Assembly: GCF_004353925.1 (NCBI RefSeq)
Contig: NZ_SMOK01000010.1
Span: 62,001 to 126,000, forward strand
Reading direction: 5' to 3'
Origin: Pseudomonas sp. H9
GTDB lineage: Bacteria; Pseudomonadota; Gammaproteobacteria; Pseudomonadales; Pseudomonadaceae
DNA: 64,000 bases
Position 1 is the first letter of the stretch. Each line of letters starts with the position of its first letter. Position numbers and translations under genes: made by a program. Under the pieces are notes generated by a model that saw nothing but the letters and a program-made list of their open reading frames with translations, did not search any database and had not been told where the DNA came from. This document shows, piece after piece, positions 10,601-20,160 of this stretch.

Positions 10601-10811
10601 GGCGTTCATCCTCGGCGTTGTGCCCTTGGCCATCGCCAGCGGTGCCAGTTCCGCCAGCCAGCAAGCCATCGGTACCGGCGTGATCGGCGGCATGCTCAGT
10701 GCCACCCTGGCGGTGGTGTTCGTGCCGGTGTTCTTCGTGGTCGTCATGCGCCTGACCGGTAAGCGCCGGGCGCAGGCTCGCGACGCCCAGGCAGTGGCTC
10801 AGGAGCACTGA
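7683..10811 (+). CDS. RND multidrug efflux transporter (HAE1 family)
   Basis: A 1042-residue proton-driven inner-membrane exporter of the AcrB/MexB/MexF type. It opens with MPQFFIDRPVFAWVVALFIL and has two six-helix halves each with a large periplasmic loop. The proton-relay aspartates D406-D407 lie in GILVDDAIVVVENVER, and the partner lysine lies in GLSAKNAILIIEFAKHL. Length is normal. No outer-membrane factor gene follows; mobA comes next, so the pump probably borrows an OprM-like channel encoded elsewhere. Control by the divergent two-component pair is likely. Confidence 0.95.
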   Translation: MPQFFIDRPVFAWVVALFILLAGALAIPQLPVAQYPDVAPPQVEIYAVYPGASAQTIDESVVSLIEEELNGADNLLYFSSQSSLGSATITATFEPGTNPDLAQVDVQNRLKVVESRLPRPVTQQGLQVEKVSTGFLLLVTLTAEQGNLDEVTLSDFLARNVMNEIRRLKGVGKAQLYGSERAMRIWLDPQKLIGFNLTPDDVNDAIAAQNAQVAPGSIGDLPTTGSQEITANVVIKGQLSTVQEFSDIVLRANPDGSRLTIGDVARVEIGSEEYQYGTRLNGKPTSAFSVQLSPGANAMETATLVRGKLDELSRYLPAGAAFDIPYDTSPFVKVSIQQVITTLLEAMALVFAVMFLFLQNIRYTLIPTLVVPVALMGTFAVMLALGFSVNVLTLFGMVLAIGILVDDAIVVVENVERIMSEEGLTPRDATKKAMSQITGAIVGITLVLVAVFLPMAFMNGSVGVIYQQFSVSMAVSILFSAFLALSLTPALCATLLKPVAKGEHQHKTGFFGWFNRRFEQVNTGYQRWVIQALKRSGRYLMVYLVLLAGLVYGFNQLPSSFLPTEDQGYTITDIQLPPGASRARTEQVAAQIEAHNTTEAGVENSTLILGFSFSGSGQNAALAFTTLKDWSERGADDSAQSIADRANAAFSQLKDAIAFSVLPPPIDGLGTSSGFEFRLQDRGGLGHSALMQARDQLLAAAEKSPVLVNMRENALAESPQVQLEVDRKQANALGVSFADIGNVLNTAVGSNYVNDFPNQGRMQRVVVQAEGDQRAQVEDLLKIHVRNNSGKMVPLSAFVQAKWVTGPVQLTRYNGYPAVDVSGEPAPGYSSGEAMEEIQRLVDQLPSGFGLEWTGLSLQERLSGAQAPMLMALSLLVVFLCLAALYESWSIPTAVLLVVPLGVLGAVLAVSLRGMPNDVFFKVGLITLIGLSAKNAILIIEFAKHLVDEGHDLIDATVQAARLRLRPIVMTSLAFILGVVPLAIASGASSASQQAIGTGVIGGMLSATLAVVFVPVFFVVVMRLTGKRRAQARDAQAVAQEH

Positions 10812-10872
10812 TCTGGACAGGGGGTGGCGCGCATGGGAAGGTGAGCTGTTGAATTTGCCAGGAACCTTACCG

Positions 10873-11448
10873 ATGCCCACCCCCGCGTCCCCCTGCTCCA
10901 TCCTTCTGCTTGCCGGTGGCCGTGGCCAACGCATGGGGGGCCAGGACAAAGGCCTGCTGCAATGGAACGGCAAACCGCTGATTGCCCATGTGCAGGCAGT
11001 GGTGCGGCCGTTGACAGATGACCTGATCATCTCCTGTAACCGCAACCAGGGGCAGTACCAACCTTACGCGGACCAGTTGGTGAGTGACGCTGAGGCCGAC
11101 TTCCCCGGACCACTGGCCGGCGTGCTGGCGGGGCTCAAGGTTGCCCGGCACCCTTGGCTGCTGGTGCTGGCTTGCGATGCACCGATGATCGACCGTGCCT
11201 TGCTGCTCGACCTGCTCAGCCAGATCAATGATCAGCAACACCCGGTGATGGTCCGTCAGGGAGGCTACTGGCAGCCGATGTTCAGCCTGATTCCTTGCGC
11301 CTTGCGCGATGACCTGGAATTGGCCTGGCAACAAGGTGATCGCAGCCTCCAGCGGGCACTGCTCAAGCACCCCGTACAGGCGCTTGAGTACCCGGAAGAT
11401 GACCAACGCTTGAGCAACTTCAATACCCCGGCCTATCTGCAGCGCTAA
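10873..11448 (+). CDS. mobA: MobA, molybdenum cofactor guanylyltransferase
   Basis: A 191-residue enzyme that transfers GMP from GTP to molybdopterin, producing the bis-MGD cofactor required by NapA-type enzymes. The N-terminal nucleotide-binding signature LLAGGRGQRMGGQDKGL is clear, with Mg-binding residues in ACDAPM and the C-terminal NFNTP motif. The ATG at 10873 gives the usual family length; an upstream TTG would add eight residues. It lies 61 bases after the RND transporter in the same direction. Confidence 0.94.
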   Translation: MPTPASPCSILLLAGGRGQRMGGQDKGLLQWNGKPLIAHVQAVVRPLTDDLIISCNRNQGQYQPYADQLVSDAEADFPGPLAGVLAGLKVARHPWLLVLACDAPMIDRALLLDLLSQINDQQHPVMVRQGGYWQPMFSLIPCALRDDLELAWQQGDRSLQRALLKHPVQALEYPEDDQRLSNFNTPAYLQR

Positions 11449-11454
11449 CTACCC

Positions 11455-11527
11455 GGTAGGAGCAGGCTTGCCCCGCGATAGCGGTGTGCCAGGTAGGTCG
11501 CTATCGCGGGGCAAGCCCGCTCCTACC
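11455..11527. repeat. REP pair (REPIN)
   Basis: Inverted REP cores (GTAGGAGCAGGCTTGCCCCG, then its near-perfect inverse) between the convergent mobA and marR genes. The hairpin could also act as a bidirectional transcription stop. Confidence 0.95.
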
Positions 11528-11536
11528 GTGGTTGTG

Positions 11537-11965
11537 TCAGCGCAAGCGCGTACGAATCTGCTGGCACACGTTCAACACCTGCTGCACATCGCTCTCTATC
11601 AGGTCGATCTTGCAGGCCATGTTATTGAAGACTTTGGCCGCTTCGGCCTTGAGTGCTCGGCCTTTGTCGGTAAGCAGCACATTGCGCCGACGGCGATCAT
11701 TAGGGTCAAGGTAGACGGTGATGAAACCGTTGTCGGCCAGGCGTTTGACAATCGGTGTCAAGGTACCGAGGTCGAACAAGGTCAACTCGCTCAGGGCGCT
11801 GATCGACACATCATCCTTTCCCCACAACCCGGCCATTACCAGCAGTTGCGGATAGGTGATGCCACGCTGCTTCAACGGCTCGGCGTAATCGCGAACCATG
11901 GCGTTGGCTGTCGCATACAGCGAGAAGCACAGCATTTTGTCGAAGTCGAAGGTCGGGTCAAGCAT
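11537..11965 (-). CDS. MarR-family regulator, OhrR-like
   Basis: A 142-residue winged-helix repressor. The N-terminus KMLCFSLYATANAMVRDYAEPL matches the OhrR subgroup, in which the cysteine of the LCF motif (C13 here) senses organic hydroperoxides. The central helix-turn-helix (ISALSELTLFDLGTLTPIVKRL) and wing (DPNDRRRRNVLLT) are intact. The ATG at 11965 has GGGAGG upstream. OhrR genes normally sit beside the peroxidase gene ohr, but none is adjacent here, so its target is unknown. Confidence 0.88.
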   Translation of the reverse strand: MLDPTFDFDKMLCFSLYATANAMVRDYAEPLKQRGITYPQLLVMAGLWGKDDVSISALSELTLFDLGTLTPIVKRLADNGFITVYLDPNDRRRRNVLLTDKGRALKAEAAKVFNNMACKIDLIESDVQQVLNVCQQIRTRLR

Positions 11966-12070
11966 ACCTACCCTCCCAGGCCCGAACAAACGGCTGCAAG
12001 GTGATTTCGGTTGTATTAGGCAAGGACAGATAACTCATGCAGGATTCACGCGAATCGTGGGTAAAGCCAC

Positions 12071-12757
12071 TTATTGGTTATGGTGCGGTACAGCGGCGGC
12101 AATCTCGCGGCGCAAGGCCGAGATCGTGGAGCGGTAATCGCGCTCCGCGAAGATTGCCGTACCCGCCACGAACATGTCTGCGCCGGCGGCTGCAACCTGA
12201 CCAATGGTCTGCAGATTGACCCCACCGTCGACTTCCAGGCGGATGTTTTGGCCACTCTCGTCGATCAGCTTGCGCGCTGCGGCGATCTTGGGCAACACCT
12301 GCGGGATGAAGCGCTGGCCGCCAAAACCCGGGTTAACCGACATCAACAGGATCAGGTCAAGGCGATCGAGTACATAGTGGGCGGCGTCCAGCGTACTGGC
12401 CGGGTTGAACACCAGCCCGGCCTTGCAGCCCAGGTCTTTGATCAGCTGAATTGAACGGTCCAGGTGCAGGGTGGCCTCCGGATGTATTGAAATGTAATCG
12501 GCACCGGCTTGCGCGAAAGCCTGGATCATACTGTCCACCGGGGTGACCATCAGGTGCACATCAATCGGCGCGGTAATGCCGTGGCTTCGCAAGGCCTTGC
12601 AGAACTGTGGGCCCATGGTCAGGTTGGGCACATAGTGGTTGTCCATGACATCGATATGGATGACATCGGCACCTGCCGCCAGCACCTGTTCGGCCTCCTC
12701 CCCCAGCCGGGCGAAATCAGCCGCCAGAATCGACGGTGCTATCCAGAATTCTTTCAC
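12071..12757 (-). CDS. Ribulose-phosphate 3-epimerase paralogue
   Basis: A 228-residue TIM-barrel protein with the Rpe signatures [51 protein letters not shown] and EVDGGV. The metal-binding His/Asp residues of the family are present, so epimerase activity on a pentulose phosphate is likely. In Pseudomonas the housekeeping rpe usually lies near gph and trpE. This copy instead ends a four-gene operon with a decarboxylase-ACP fusion, an AMP ligase and a hydrolase, 12 bases after the hydrolase, which suggests a dedicated role. Confidence 0.9.
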   Translation of the reverse strand: MKEFWIAPSILAADFARLGEEAEQVLAAGADVIHIDVMDNHYVPNLTMGPQFCKALRSHGITAPIDVHLMVTPVDSMIQAFAQAGADYISIHPEATLHLDRSIQLIKDLGCKAGLVFNPASTLDAAHYVLDRLDLILLMSVNPGFGGQRFIPQVLPKIAAARKLIDESGQNIRLEVDGGVNLQTIGQVAAAGADMFVAGTAIFAERDYRSTISALRREIAAAVPHHNQ

Positions 12758-12769
12758 GTACCTACTCCG

Positions 12770-13696
12770 TTACTGATTGACGATGCGTTGTTGGGGCCCC
12801 GAATCACTGGTCGCCAATGCCACGTTGAGTTGCTCGATCAACGTGGTTGTCGGGTTGTCCAGATGAAAATGGTGGCCGCCGTCGTGCCAGTGCACCCGGG
12901 TATCCGGGGGCAAGGCATGCTTTCGTTTGTCGAACGCGCTACCGGCGAACAAGCCCTGCCGCCCGAGCATCAGTTGCAGCGGGCACGTAATGTGTTGCAG
13001 GAACTCACAGGCCTGGCGTTCAGTCAGCTGCAAGGGCTCAGGCAGTACCAGGCGCGGGTCGTGGCGCCAGCGGTAGCCATGCCCCAGGTTGAGCAGGTCG
13101 CGCATCGCCAGCAACCTGGCGCCTTCGGCACTCAGGCTGCCATCGATGCTGTTGCGCCGCTCGTTGATGGCCATTTCCAGGCTATTGAACTGGGCCTCCT
13201 CTGGCCCGCTGAATCCGTGCAGGCGTGTGCGCAGGGCCAGCCGCAACAAGCGTTGAGCTTTGCGCAGGTGCTCGACAGTGTTGCCGTCGTCCACGGTAAA
13301 GGGCGCGCCCATACCATCAATGAACACCATGTGCTCAATGTTGCGATTCATCGCCGCCAGTATCGACGCCACCCCCGTGCCCATGGAATGTCCCAGCACG
13401 CTAAAGCGCTTCCAGCCCAGGCACTCGACCAGGGCGTTCATGTCATCGGCGTGTTCCCACAGGTAGTAACCACTGTCGGCCCGGCGGTGATCGGAGCGAC
13501 CGTGCCCGGCCAGATCCGGCGCCACCACAAAGCAATTGCGCAGCTCCGGGGCAATCAGCTCGAAGGACGCGGCGTTGTCCAGCCAGCCGTGCAGTGCCAA
13601 CACCGGGCGACCGCTTTCCTTGCCCCACGTGCGCAAGGCAAAGTGGTTGCCGTTGACATCCAGTGTCAGGTCACGACCGTTTCGCCCCTGATTCAT
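12770..13696 (-). CDS. Alpha/beta hydrolase
   Basis: A 308-residue alpha/beta-fold hydrolase. The oxyanion motif HGWLDNAASF (about residues 36-45) and nucleophile elbow GHSMG with S104 are visible, and the catalytic histidine is probably in DGGHHFHLDNP near the C-terminus. The ATG at 13696 is preceded by GAGGGAGG; sequence upstream in the same frame overlaps the ligase gene. It lies 37 bases after the ligase in the decarboxylase operon. A thioesterase-like role releasing a product from the carrier protein is possible but not shown. Confidence 0.88.
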   Translation of the reverse strand: MNQGRNGRDLTLDVNGNHFALRTWGKESGRPVLALHGWLDNAASFELIAPELRNCFVVAPDLAGHGRSDHRRADSGYYLWEHADDMNALVECLGWKRFSVLGHSMGTGVASILAAMNRNIEHMVFIDGMGAPFTVDDGNTVEHLRKAQRLLRLALRTRLHGFSGPEEAQFNSLEMAINERRNSIDGSLSAEGARLLAMRDLLNLGHGYRWRHDPRLVLPEPLQLTERQACEFLQHITCPLQLMLGRQGLFAGSAFDKRKHALPPDTRVHWHDGGHHFHLDNPTTTLIEQLNVALATSDSGPQQRIVNQ

Positions 13697-13733
13697 CGCT
13701 ATACCTCCCTCTGCAACCAACGCGCCCTGACGT

Positions 13734-15311
13734 TCATCCGGCAACCATCGGCTGGGCATTGCGTGCCGAGCGCTGCAACTGCTGCAAATCCACCTTGCCA
13801 TTGGCGGTGCGGGGCAAGCTGCTTTCGATACTGATGGACAACGGCACCTTGTACGGTTCCAGGCCCTGCCGGCAGTGCTCAAGCAACTGCTCCGCGTTCA
13901 GGCTCGCACCCTGGCCCAACGTGATGAACGCACACAGCCCTTCTCCGACTGATTCATGCTCGACACCCACCACGGCCGCCGCCTCCACACCGTCAATGGC
14001 ATAGAGAAAGCCCTCCACTTCACTGGGGCTGACCTTCATGCCGCGTGACTTGATCATGTGGTCCATGCGCCCGTGAAAATACAGGTAGCCATCTTCGTCG
14101 AGGCTGCAGTAGTCGCCGGTGTACAGCACGTTCTCACCCGGATAGCGCCCTGGCTTGAGCTTGAGCGCCGTGGCGGCGGGGTTACGCCAGTAGCCGGCCA
14201 TGACCGTCGCACCACGAATCACCAACTGGCCAACCTGATGGGGTTCATCGATGCGCCGGTCTTGTTCGTCGACCAGCCACAACTCGGTGTTGGGGATCGC
14301 GATACCCACACTGCCCGGCTTGTCGTCGATGTCTTCAGGCGGCAAGTACGTGCAGCGCTTGCATTCGGTCAGGCCGTACATCGAGAAAATCTGCGCCTGC
14401 GGGAACAGTGCTTTCATCTGAGCGATGTGCGGTGCCTTGAGCGCAGCACCGGTGTTGGTGACCATTCGTACATCAGCGAAGACCGACTCGCGCTTGCGTG
14501 CATATTCATGTAGCAAGGTCAGCATGGTCGGCACGAACGGGATCACCGTGACCTGGTACTGGCGGATTTTTTTGATCAGGAAAATCGGCCAGGTGAACTC
14601 CTTCTCCAGCACCAGGGTGGCCCCGGCGTTGATGGCCATGATCATCTGATACAGGCCGTAGTCGAACGACAACGGCAGTGCGCACAGTACATTGTCGGTT
14701 TCGCGGTAGCCCAGGTAAGTGTCGAGAGACGCCAGGGCCGCCAGCATGTTGCGGTGCGTGAGCATGACCCCCTTGGGCGCACCGGTGGAACCTGAGGTGT
14801 AGATGATCGCCGCCAGGTCGAGGTCAAGGTTGCCCGTCGGCAGCGGAACACCGGCGCCCTGCCCGAGCAGGCTTTCGAAAGTCTGCGCCACGGGCGAATC
14901 GGCTTCACCGTCGAGCAGCACGATCTGGCGCAGGTGGCCAAGGCCGGTGATGCTGGCTGGGAGGCTGGCGACTTTGTCAGTGGTGGTGATCAGCACCGAG
15001 GCTTCGGCATCACGCACGATGAAGTCGAGGCTGTCGGCCGTGGTTTCCAGGCCGACATTGACCACGACGCCCCCGGCTTTGAGGATGCCCCAAAACGCAC
15101 AGACCATTTCGACCCGGTTGCCCAGGCACACCACCACCCGCTCCTGGCGTTGCAGGCCATTGGCCTGCAGCCCGGCAGCCAGGCGCGCGCTGGCTTCGTC
15201 CAGTTGTGCATAGGTGTAGGCTTCATCGGCATAGATGATCGCCGCCTTGTCGGGATGCAAGCCGTTGCGGGTTTCCAGTACATCCTGCAACAGCACTTCA
15301 CGCGCTTTCAT
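13734..15311 (-). CDS. AMP-dependent acyl/amino-acid ligase
   Basis: A 525-residue ANL-superfamily enzyme that adenylates a carboxylate and transfers it to a thiol. Motifs in order: YTSGSTGAPKGVMLTHRN (about 171-188), SMYGLTECKRC (about 335), YTGDYCSLDEDGYLYFHGR (about 415) and LPRTANGKVDL with the catalytic lysine near the C-terminus. Its start overlaps the end of the decarboxylase-ACP gene by 14 bp, so the products are probably made together, and the fused carrier domain is the natural acceptor. It resembles the ligases paired with PLP decarboxylases in exosortase-A loci, but no exosortase gene is nearby. Confidence 0.9.
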   Translation of the reverse strand: MKAREVLLQDVLETRNGLHPDKAAIIYADEAYTYAQLDEASARLAAGLQANGLQRQERVVVCLGNRVEMVCAFWGILKAGGVVVNVGLETTADSLDFIVRDAEASVLITTTDKVASLPASITGLGHLRQIVLLDGEADSPVAQTFESLLGQGAGVPLPTGNLDLDLAAIIYTSGSTGAPKGVMLTHRNMLAALASLDTYLGYRETDNVLCALPLSFDYGLYQMIMAINAGATLVLEKEFTWPIFLIKKIRQYQVTVIPFVPTMLTLLHEYARKRESVFADVRMVTNTGAALKAPHIAQMKALFPQAQIFSMYGLTECKRCTYLPPEDIDDKPGSVGIAIPNTELWLVDEQDRRIDEPHQVGQLVIRGATVMAGYWRNPAATALKLKPGRYPGENVLYTGDYCSLDEDGYLYFHGRMDHMIKSRGMKVSPSEVEGFLYAIDGVEAAAVVGVEHESVGEGLCAFITLGQGASLNAEQLLEHCRQGLEPYKVPLSISIESSLPRTANGKVDLQQLQRSARNAQPMVAG

Positions 15312-16899
15312 GTTGTACCTCGACAGCCTTTACAGATCGATGGGTCTGGCGCGGCTGGCGATGCGCATCGATATAGTCGGCCAGGGTCGCCACGGTGTTG
15401 AAATGCCTTGGCACGATGGTGTCCGGGTTGACGAAGAAGCCTTCGATTTCGTCTTCCAGGCTGATCAACAGCTCCATCGAGGTCAGCGAATCCAGCCCCA
15501 GCTCATCGCGCAAATGCGAGTCGGCGTGGATGACCGTCCCTTCCGGCAACTTCAACACCACCCGCAAAATGTCGCTCAACTGGTGCTGGGTGGCCGCCCG
15601 CACCTCTGCCGCAGGTTCAGCGGCGGGCGCGGTGCTGAGCATGGCCTCGAGGGGCACGTCTGCGTGGCTGTCGCGAATATCCAGGGCTGTCTGCCGGGCC
15701 CGGACCAGAAACAACTGATTGTTGCTGACCACCACTTCGGCCGGGTGGCCATGGCTGTGGAACAACGTCGGCGAGGCGGTAGGGCCATAGGCTCCGGAAG
15801 CAGTCACGGCGAGCAAGTCGCCCTCTTGCAAGGCCTCCAGGCAAACATCCCGGCCAAGCAGATCGTCAGGGCTGCAGAGCGGCCCGGAAACGTGGTATTG
15901 GCAAAGCGGTGCGGGGTGGCTGCCGGTCACTTTGACGATATTGAAATTGCGCTTGAGCACTTGCCCGCTGCCCGCTGCCGCACCATGGCAGTTGGTCCCA
16001 CCATCGGTAACGGCAAACAGCTTGCCGTGGTTTTCTTTGATGTTGTCGACCGTTACCAGCAACGCGCCGCATTTACCGGCAATGAAACGTCCGGATTCAA
16101 GGATGATGCGCGTCTGCGGGAACTCGTGATGGAAGTCGTTGAACAGCGGCGCCAGCAACTGCTTGAGCTGTGTGGTATCCAGCTCTTTTTCGTTCTCGTA
16201 ATACTTGATACCCAGGCCGCCACCGACATCGACCATGCGCATGTCCAGCTGATGACGCCGGGACAGGGTGCGGAACAGCTCAAGGATGTACGCGGCGTTG
16301 TCATACACCGACTGGGCATCGAGGATCTTGGTGCCGTTATACACGTGAATGCCCTTGACCCTGATGTTGGGCAGCGCCAGGTACTCGGCAAAGTTGGCAA
16401 CGGCGGTGTCTTCCTGGATACCGAAATGCGTGGGCCGCCCGCCCATCTTCCAGGGTGAACCGGCTGCCGAGAAGTTCGGGTTGATGCGAATCGCGACCGG
16501 TGCATCACAACCCAGCTCCCCAGCCAGGGCTGACAACTTGCGCAGCTCGCTTTCGGACTCGACCACGATGGCGAACACCCCGACCTCAAGTGCGCGACGG
16601 TGCTCTTCCGGCTTCTTGTAGGGGCCTAACAGAATAATGTCCTGCGGCGCCACCCCTGCCTTCAGGGCAATTTCCAGCTCGCCCAGTGAGCAGACCTCCG
16701 TGTTGCCGCCGTAGGAGCGAATCAACTTCACCAGGGACAGGTTGGGGTTCACTTTCAGCGCGTAGAAAATGTCTACGCAATCCGGCAATGCGTCGCGCAA
16801 CTCGCTGTAACTGCTGCGCAGCACTGCTTCATCGTAGAGGTAAGTTGGCGTCCCGAACGTCGCTTTTGCCTGTAGGACGAGTTCCTTGGATAGCTTCAT
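15298..16899 (-). CDS. PLP-dependent decarboxylase fused to acyl carrier protein
   Basis: A 533-residue two-domain protein. Residues 1-415 form a fold-type III decarboxylase of the diaminopimelate/ornithine family: PLP lysine K49 in FYALKVNPN, GGGLG (226-230), ESGRF (268-272), GPLCSPDD with C342, and GAY (369-371). Residues about 435-515 form a carrier domain with phosphopantetheine serine S471 in ELGLDSLTSMELL. A family precedent is BtrK, which decarboxylates an amino acid while it is bound to the carrier BtrI; fusion suggests the same chemistry in one chain. It is first in an operon with the ligase, hydrolase and epimerase. Substrate unknown. Confidence 0.9.
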   Translation of the reverse strand: MKLSKELVLQAKATFGTPTYLYDEAVLRSSYSELRDALPDCVDIFYALKVNPNLSLVKLIRSYGGNTEVCSLGELEIALKAGVAPQDIILLGPYKKPEEHRRALEVGVFAIVVESESELRKLSALAGELGCDAPVAIRINPNFSAAGSPWKMGGRPTHFGIQEDTAVANFAEYLALPNIRVKGIHVYNGTKILDAQSVYDNAAYILELFRTLSRRHQLDMRMVDVGGGLGIKYYENEKELDTTQLKQLLAPLFNDFHHEFPQTRIILESGRFIAGKCGALLVTVDNIKENHGKLFAVTDGGTNCHGAAAGSGQVLKRNFNIVKVTGSHPAPLCQYHVSGPLCSPDDLLGRDVCLEALQEGDLLAVTASGAYGPTASPTLFHSHGHPAEVVVSNNQLFLVRARQTALDIRDSHADVPLEAMLSTAPAAEPAAEVRAATQHQLSDILRVVLKLPEGTVIHADSHLRDELGLDSLTSMELLISLEDEIEGFFVNPDTIVPRHFNTVATLADYIDAHRQPRQTHRSVKAVEVQHESA

Positions 16900-17348
16900 C
16901 TGTTGCTCCCGTCGTTCTTATAGTGTCCCGCTCTGTTGGCGCTGTTTGCTGACACTGTGTAAGCACAGTCGCACAGGCCTAACGGCAGATTGGCTTCATT
17001 TTTGATCGCGCTGAACTGACATGACCTTAGGAACAAGGTAAAACTTTGCGCGCAAAGTTTTTAGAAATTCTGCGTCCGCGCCAAAGGTGATGTCAAGGCA
17101 ATTCCAGCGCCCACCAACTGCGGCATAAAAGCGCGGCGACCAATGGTTCGAGGCGCAGAACAGGGATATTTCGTCGCACCCCGGACAGAACAGTACCGCT
17201 TTTCCCCAGTAAATACGGGGCTATTATCTGATCCGCTGTTCTGCCCAGTTTCTGAGTCTGTTTTGAAAGCAGGCGGGTTCCTACAGTCTGCGCCGATGTC
17301 CTACCCCTTCAGGAAGGACGCGACCTACAGGAACTGTGGAAACTAGCG
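16900..17348. other. Divergent intergenic region between decarboxylase operon and ccoN
   Basis: This 449-bp region carries no convincing gene. A 67-codon frame at 17143-17346 lacks a ribosome site and family features. It contains a 22-bp perfect palindrome (17040-17061) and a 9-bp inverted repeat GCAGAACAG/CTGTTCTGC with arms at 17155-17163 and 17236-17244. No clear Anr/Fnr box (TTGAT-N4-ATCAA) is visible, although one would be expected for many cbb3 genes. Confidence 0.7.
17040..17061. promoter_or_regulatory. 22-bp perfect palindrome, candidate operator
   Basis: The 20-bp core AAACTTTGCGCGCAAAGTTT is a perfect inverted repeat, extended by one A and one T on the flanks. It lies 140 bp upstream of the decarboxylase start and 288 bp upstream of ccoN. 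Between divergent genes a terminator role is unlikely, so a dimeric regulator site is the better reading. The regulator is not identified. Confidence 0.55.
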
Positions 17349-18776
<1,428 letters not shown>

Positions 18777-18787
18777 GGAGTACCGTC

Positions 18788-19000
18788 ATGGACAGCTGGA
18801 TCTATGCGCTGTCTTGCCTGACCGGCGTCGCGTTCTTCTACCTGGTGACCAGCGCCTGCCTGCGCGGCCATAGCCGCGAGGTCGATGAACAGGTCAGCCT
18901 GATACCTTTTGCAGATGACCCGGTCGTAGCACAGCGGGTCGAGCAAGCGATTGGTAAACCGGTGCCAGCGGTCAGGCCGGACGCGGCGCTGAAGGCCTGA
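18788..19000 (+). CDS. CcoQ-like small oxidase subunit
   Basis: A 70-residue protein with one N-terminal membrane helix (about residues 5-25, WIYALSCLTGVAFFYLVTSA) and a short polar tail. It starts 11 bases after ccoN with TGAGGAG upstream. Small single-helix CcoQ proteins accompany cbb3 subunits and stabilise the complex. Sequence similarity alone is weak at this length, and position is the main argument. Confidence 0.8.
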   Translation: MDSWIYALSCLTGVAFFYLVTSACLRGHSREVDEQVSLIPFADDPVVAQRVEQAIGKPVPAVRPDAALKA

Positions 19001-19002
19001 AA

Positions 19003-19051
19003 ATCGCGGGGCAAGCCCGCTCCCACTGTGGGAGCGGGCTTGCCCCGCGAT
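19003..19051. repeat. Head-to-head REP palindrome, probable bidirectional terminator
   Basis: A perfect 23-bp inverted repeat with a 3-bp centre, made of two REP cores with their CCCAC/GTGGG ends facing inward, opposite to most pairs in this window. It lies 2 bases after the ccoQ-like stop and 8 bases before the convergent reductase stop. A strong hairpin could end both transcripts. Confidence 0.9.
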
Positions 19052-19059
19052 ACTTCCCC

Positions 19060-20067
19060 TTAATCGATTAGTGCCCTGAGATCGTTGTACAGGGCCTCTG
19101 GAATCTCCACCCCTTCCACCACACTGCGCGCCCGCGCGGCATAGCGGCGCTGCGACGGCAAGCGCGCACCCTGCCCTTCAATACTGGTGAAGATCGTTTC
19201 AGCCCGCGCCAAGTGTTGCTCAGCCGATTCACCCAAAAACCGCTTGGGATCCAGGGCGATCAGCAGTTCACCGTGGTACGGCGACGATTTGCTGCCTTCG
19301 GCATGGGCCAGCGATTCAGCACTGGTCAGGTCACCAATCAATGGTCCGGCGATCAATTCGACCATCGCCGCCAATGCCGAGCCTTTGTGCCCACCAAAGG
19401 TCAACATCGCCCCACGGTCCAGCACTACGTTGGGGTCGGTGCTGGGCTGGCCGTGTTCGTCTACCCCCCAGCCCTCGGGGATGGCCTTGCCCGCGCGCCG
19501 ATGCAGCTCGATGTCGCCGCGGGCGATGGCACTGGTGGCGAAATCAAACACAAACGGTTGCTTGCCCGCCCTCGGCCAACCGAATGCAATCGGGTTGGTG
19601 CCAAACACCGGCTGATGGCCACCCGCCGGTGCCACCCAGGCATGGCTCGGGGTAAACGCCATCGCCACCAGGCCGGCGTCGGCCAACTGCTCGATCTCTA
19701 CCCATAAGGCCGAAAAATGCACACAGCGGTTGATCGCCAGGGCGGCGATACCGGTGCTGCGGGCTTTGGCTTGCAACAGCGGCAAACCCGCCTGGAACGC
19801 CAGTTGCGAGAAGCCGCCAGCGGCGTCGACCCGCACGATCGAGGGTGCTTGGTCAATCACATCGGGACGTGCGTCGGCCACCACCTTGCCCGCCTTGAGT
19901 GAACTGACGCAACCGAGCACCCGGTACAGGCCATGAGAGGCGCAACCGTCGCGCTCGCCGGCCACGATGGTATCGCTCACCGCCCGGGAGTGGTCGGCGC
20001 TAAAGCCATTGTGCAAGAGAATCGAATGGGCCAGTGCATGCGCATCAGACAGGGTCAGTCGAATCAT
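19060..20067 (-). CDS. Ldh/MDH2-family NAD(P)H-dependent reductase (possible cyclic imine reductase)
   Basis: A 335-residue oxidoreductase of the malate/L-lactate/ureidoglycolate dehydrogenase type-2 family. Family motifs: ERDGCASHGLYR, RVDAAGGF, HFSALWVEIEQLADAGLVA, FGTNPIAFG, FDFATSAIARG and FGGHKGSALA. In Pseudomonas the closest characterised members reduce delta-1-piperideine-2-carboxylate or pyrroline-2-carboxylate in lysine and hydroxyproline breakdown. None of those pathway genes is adjacent, so the substrate is open. The second ATG (20067) was chosen because AAGGAG abuts the first ATG with no spacing but sits 6 bases before the second. Confidence 0.87.
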   Translation of the reverse strand: MIRLTLSDAHALAHSILLHNGFSADHSRAVSDTIVAGERDGCASHGLYRVLGCVSSLKAGKVVADARPDVIDQAPSIVRVDAAGGFSQLAFQAGLPLLQAKARSTGIAALAINRCVHFSALWVEIEQLADAGLVAMAFTPSHAWVAPAGGHQPVFGTNPIAFGWPRAGKQPFVFDFATSAIARGDIELHRRAGKAIPEGWGVDEHGQPSTDPNVVLDRGAMLTFGGHKGSALAAMVELIAGPLIGDLTSAESLAHAEGSKSSPYHGELLIALDPKRFLGESAEQHLARAETIFTSIEGQGARLPSQRRYAARARSVVEGVEIPEALYNDLRALID

Positions 20068-20160
20068 GGTCATCTCCTTGATCAGACTGCCCAGCCTGCC
20101 CGAGCGCTGCCGCCCAGGCTTGATCGCTTTAACCCGTTACGATGACGAACTCGGCACAGC

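Noticed and set aside
17143..17346. 67-codon frame upstream of ccoN
   Set aside because: No ribosome site and no family features, and it spans inverted repeats of the regulatory region.
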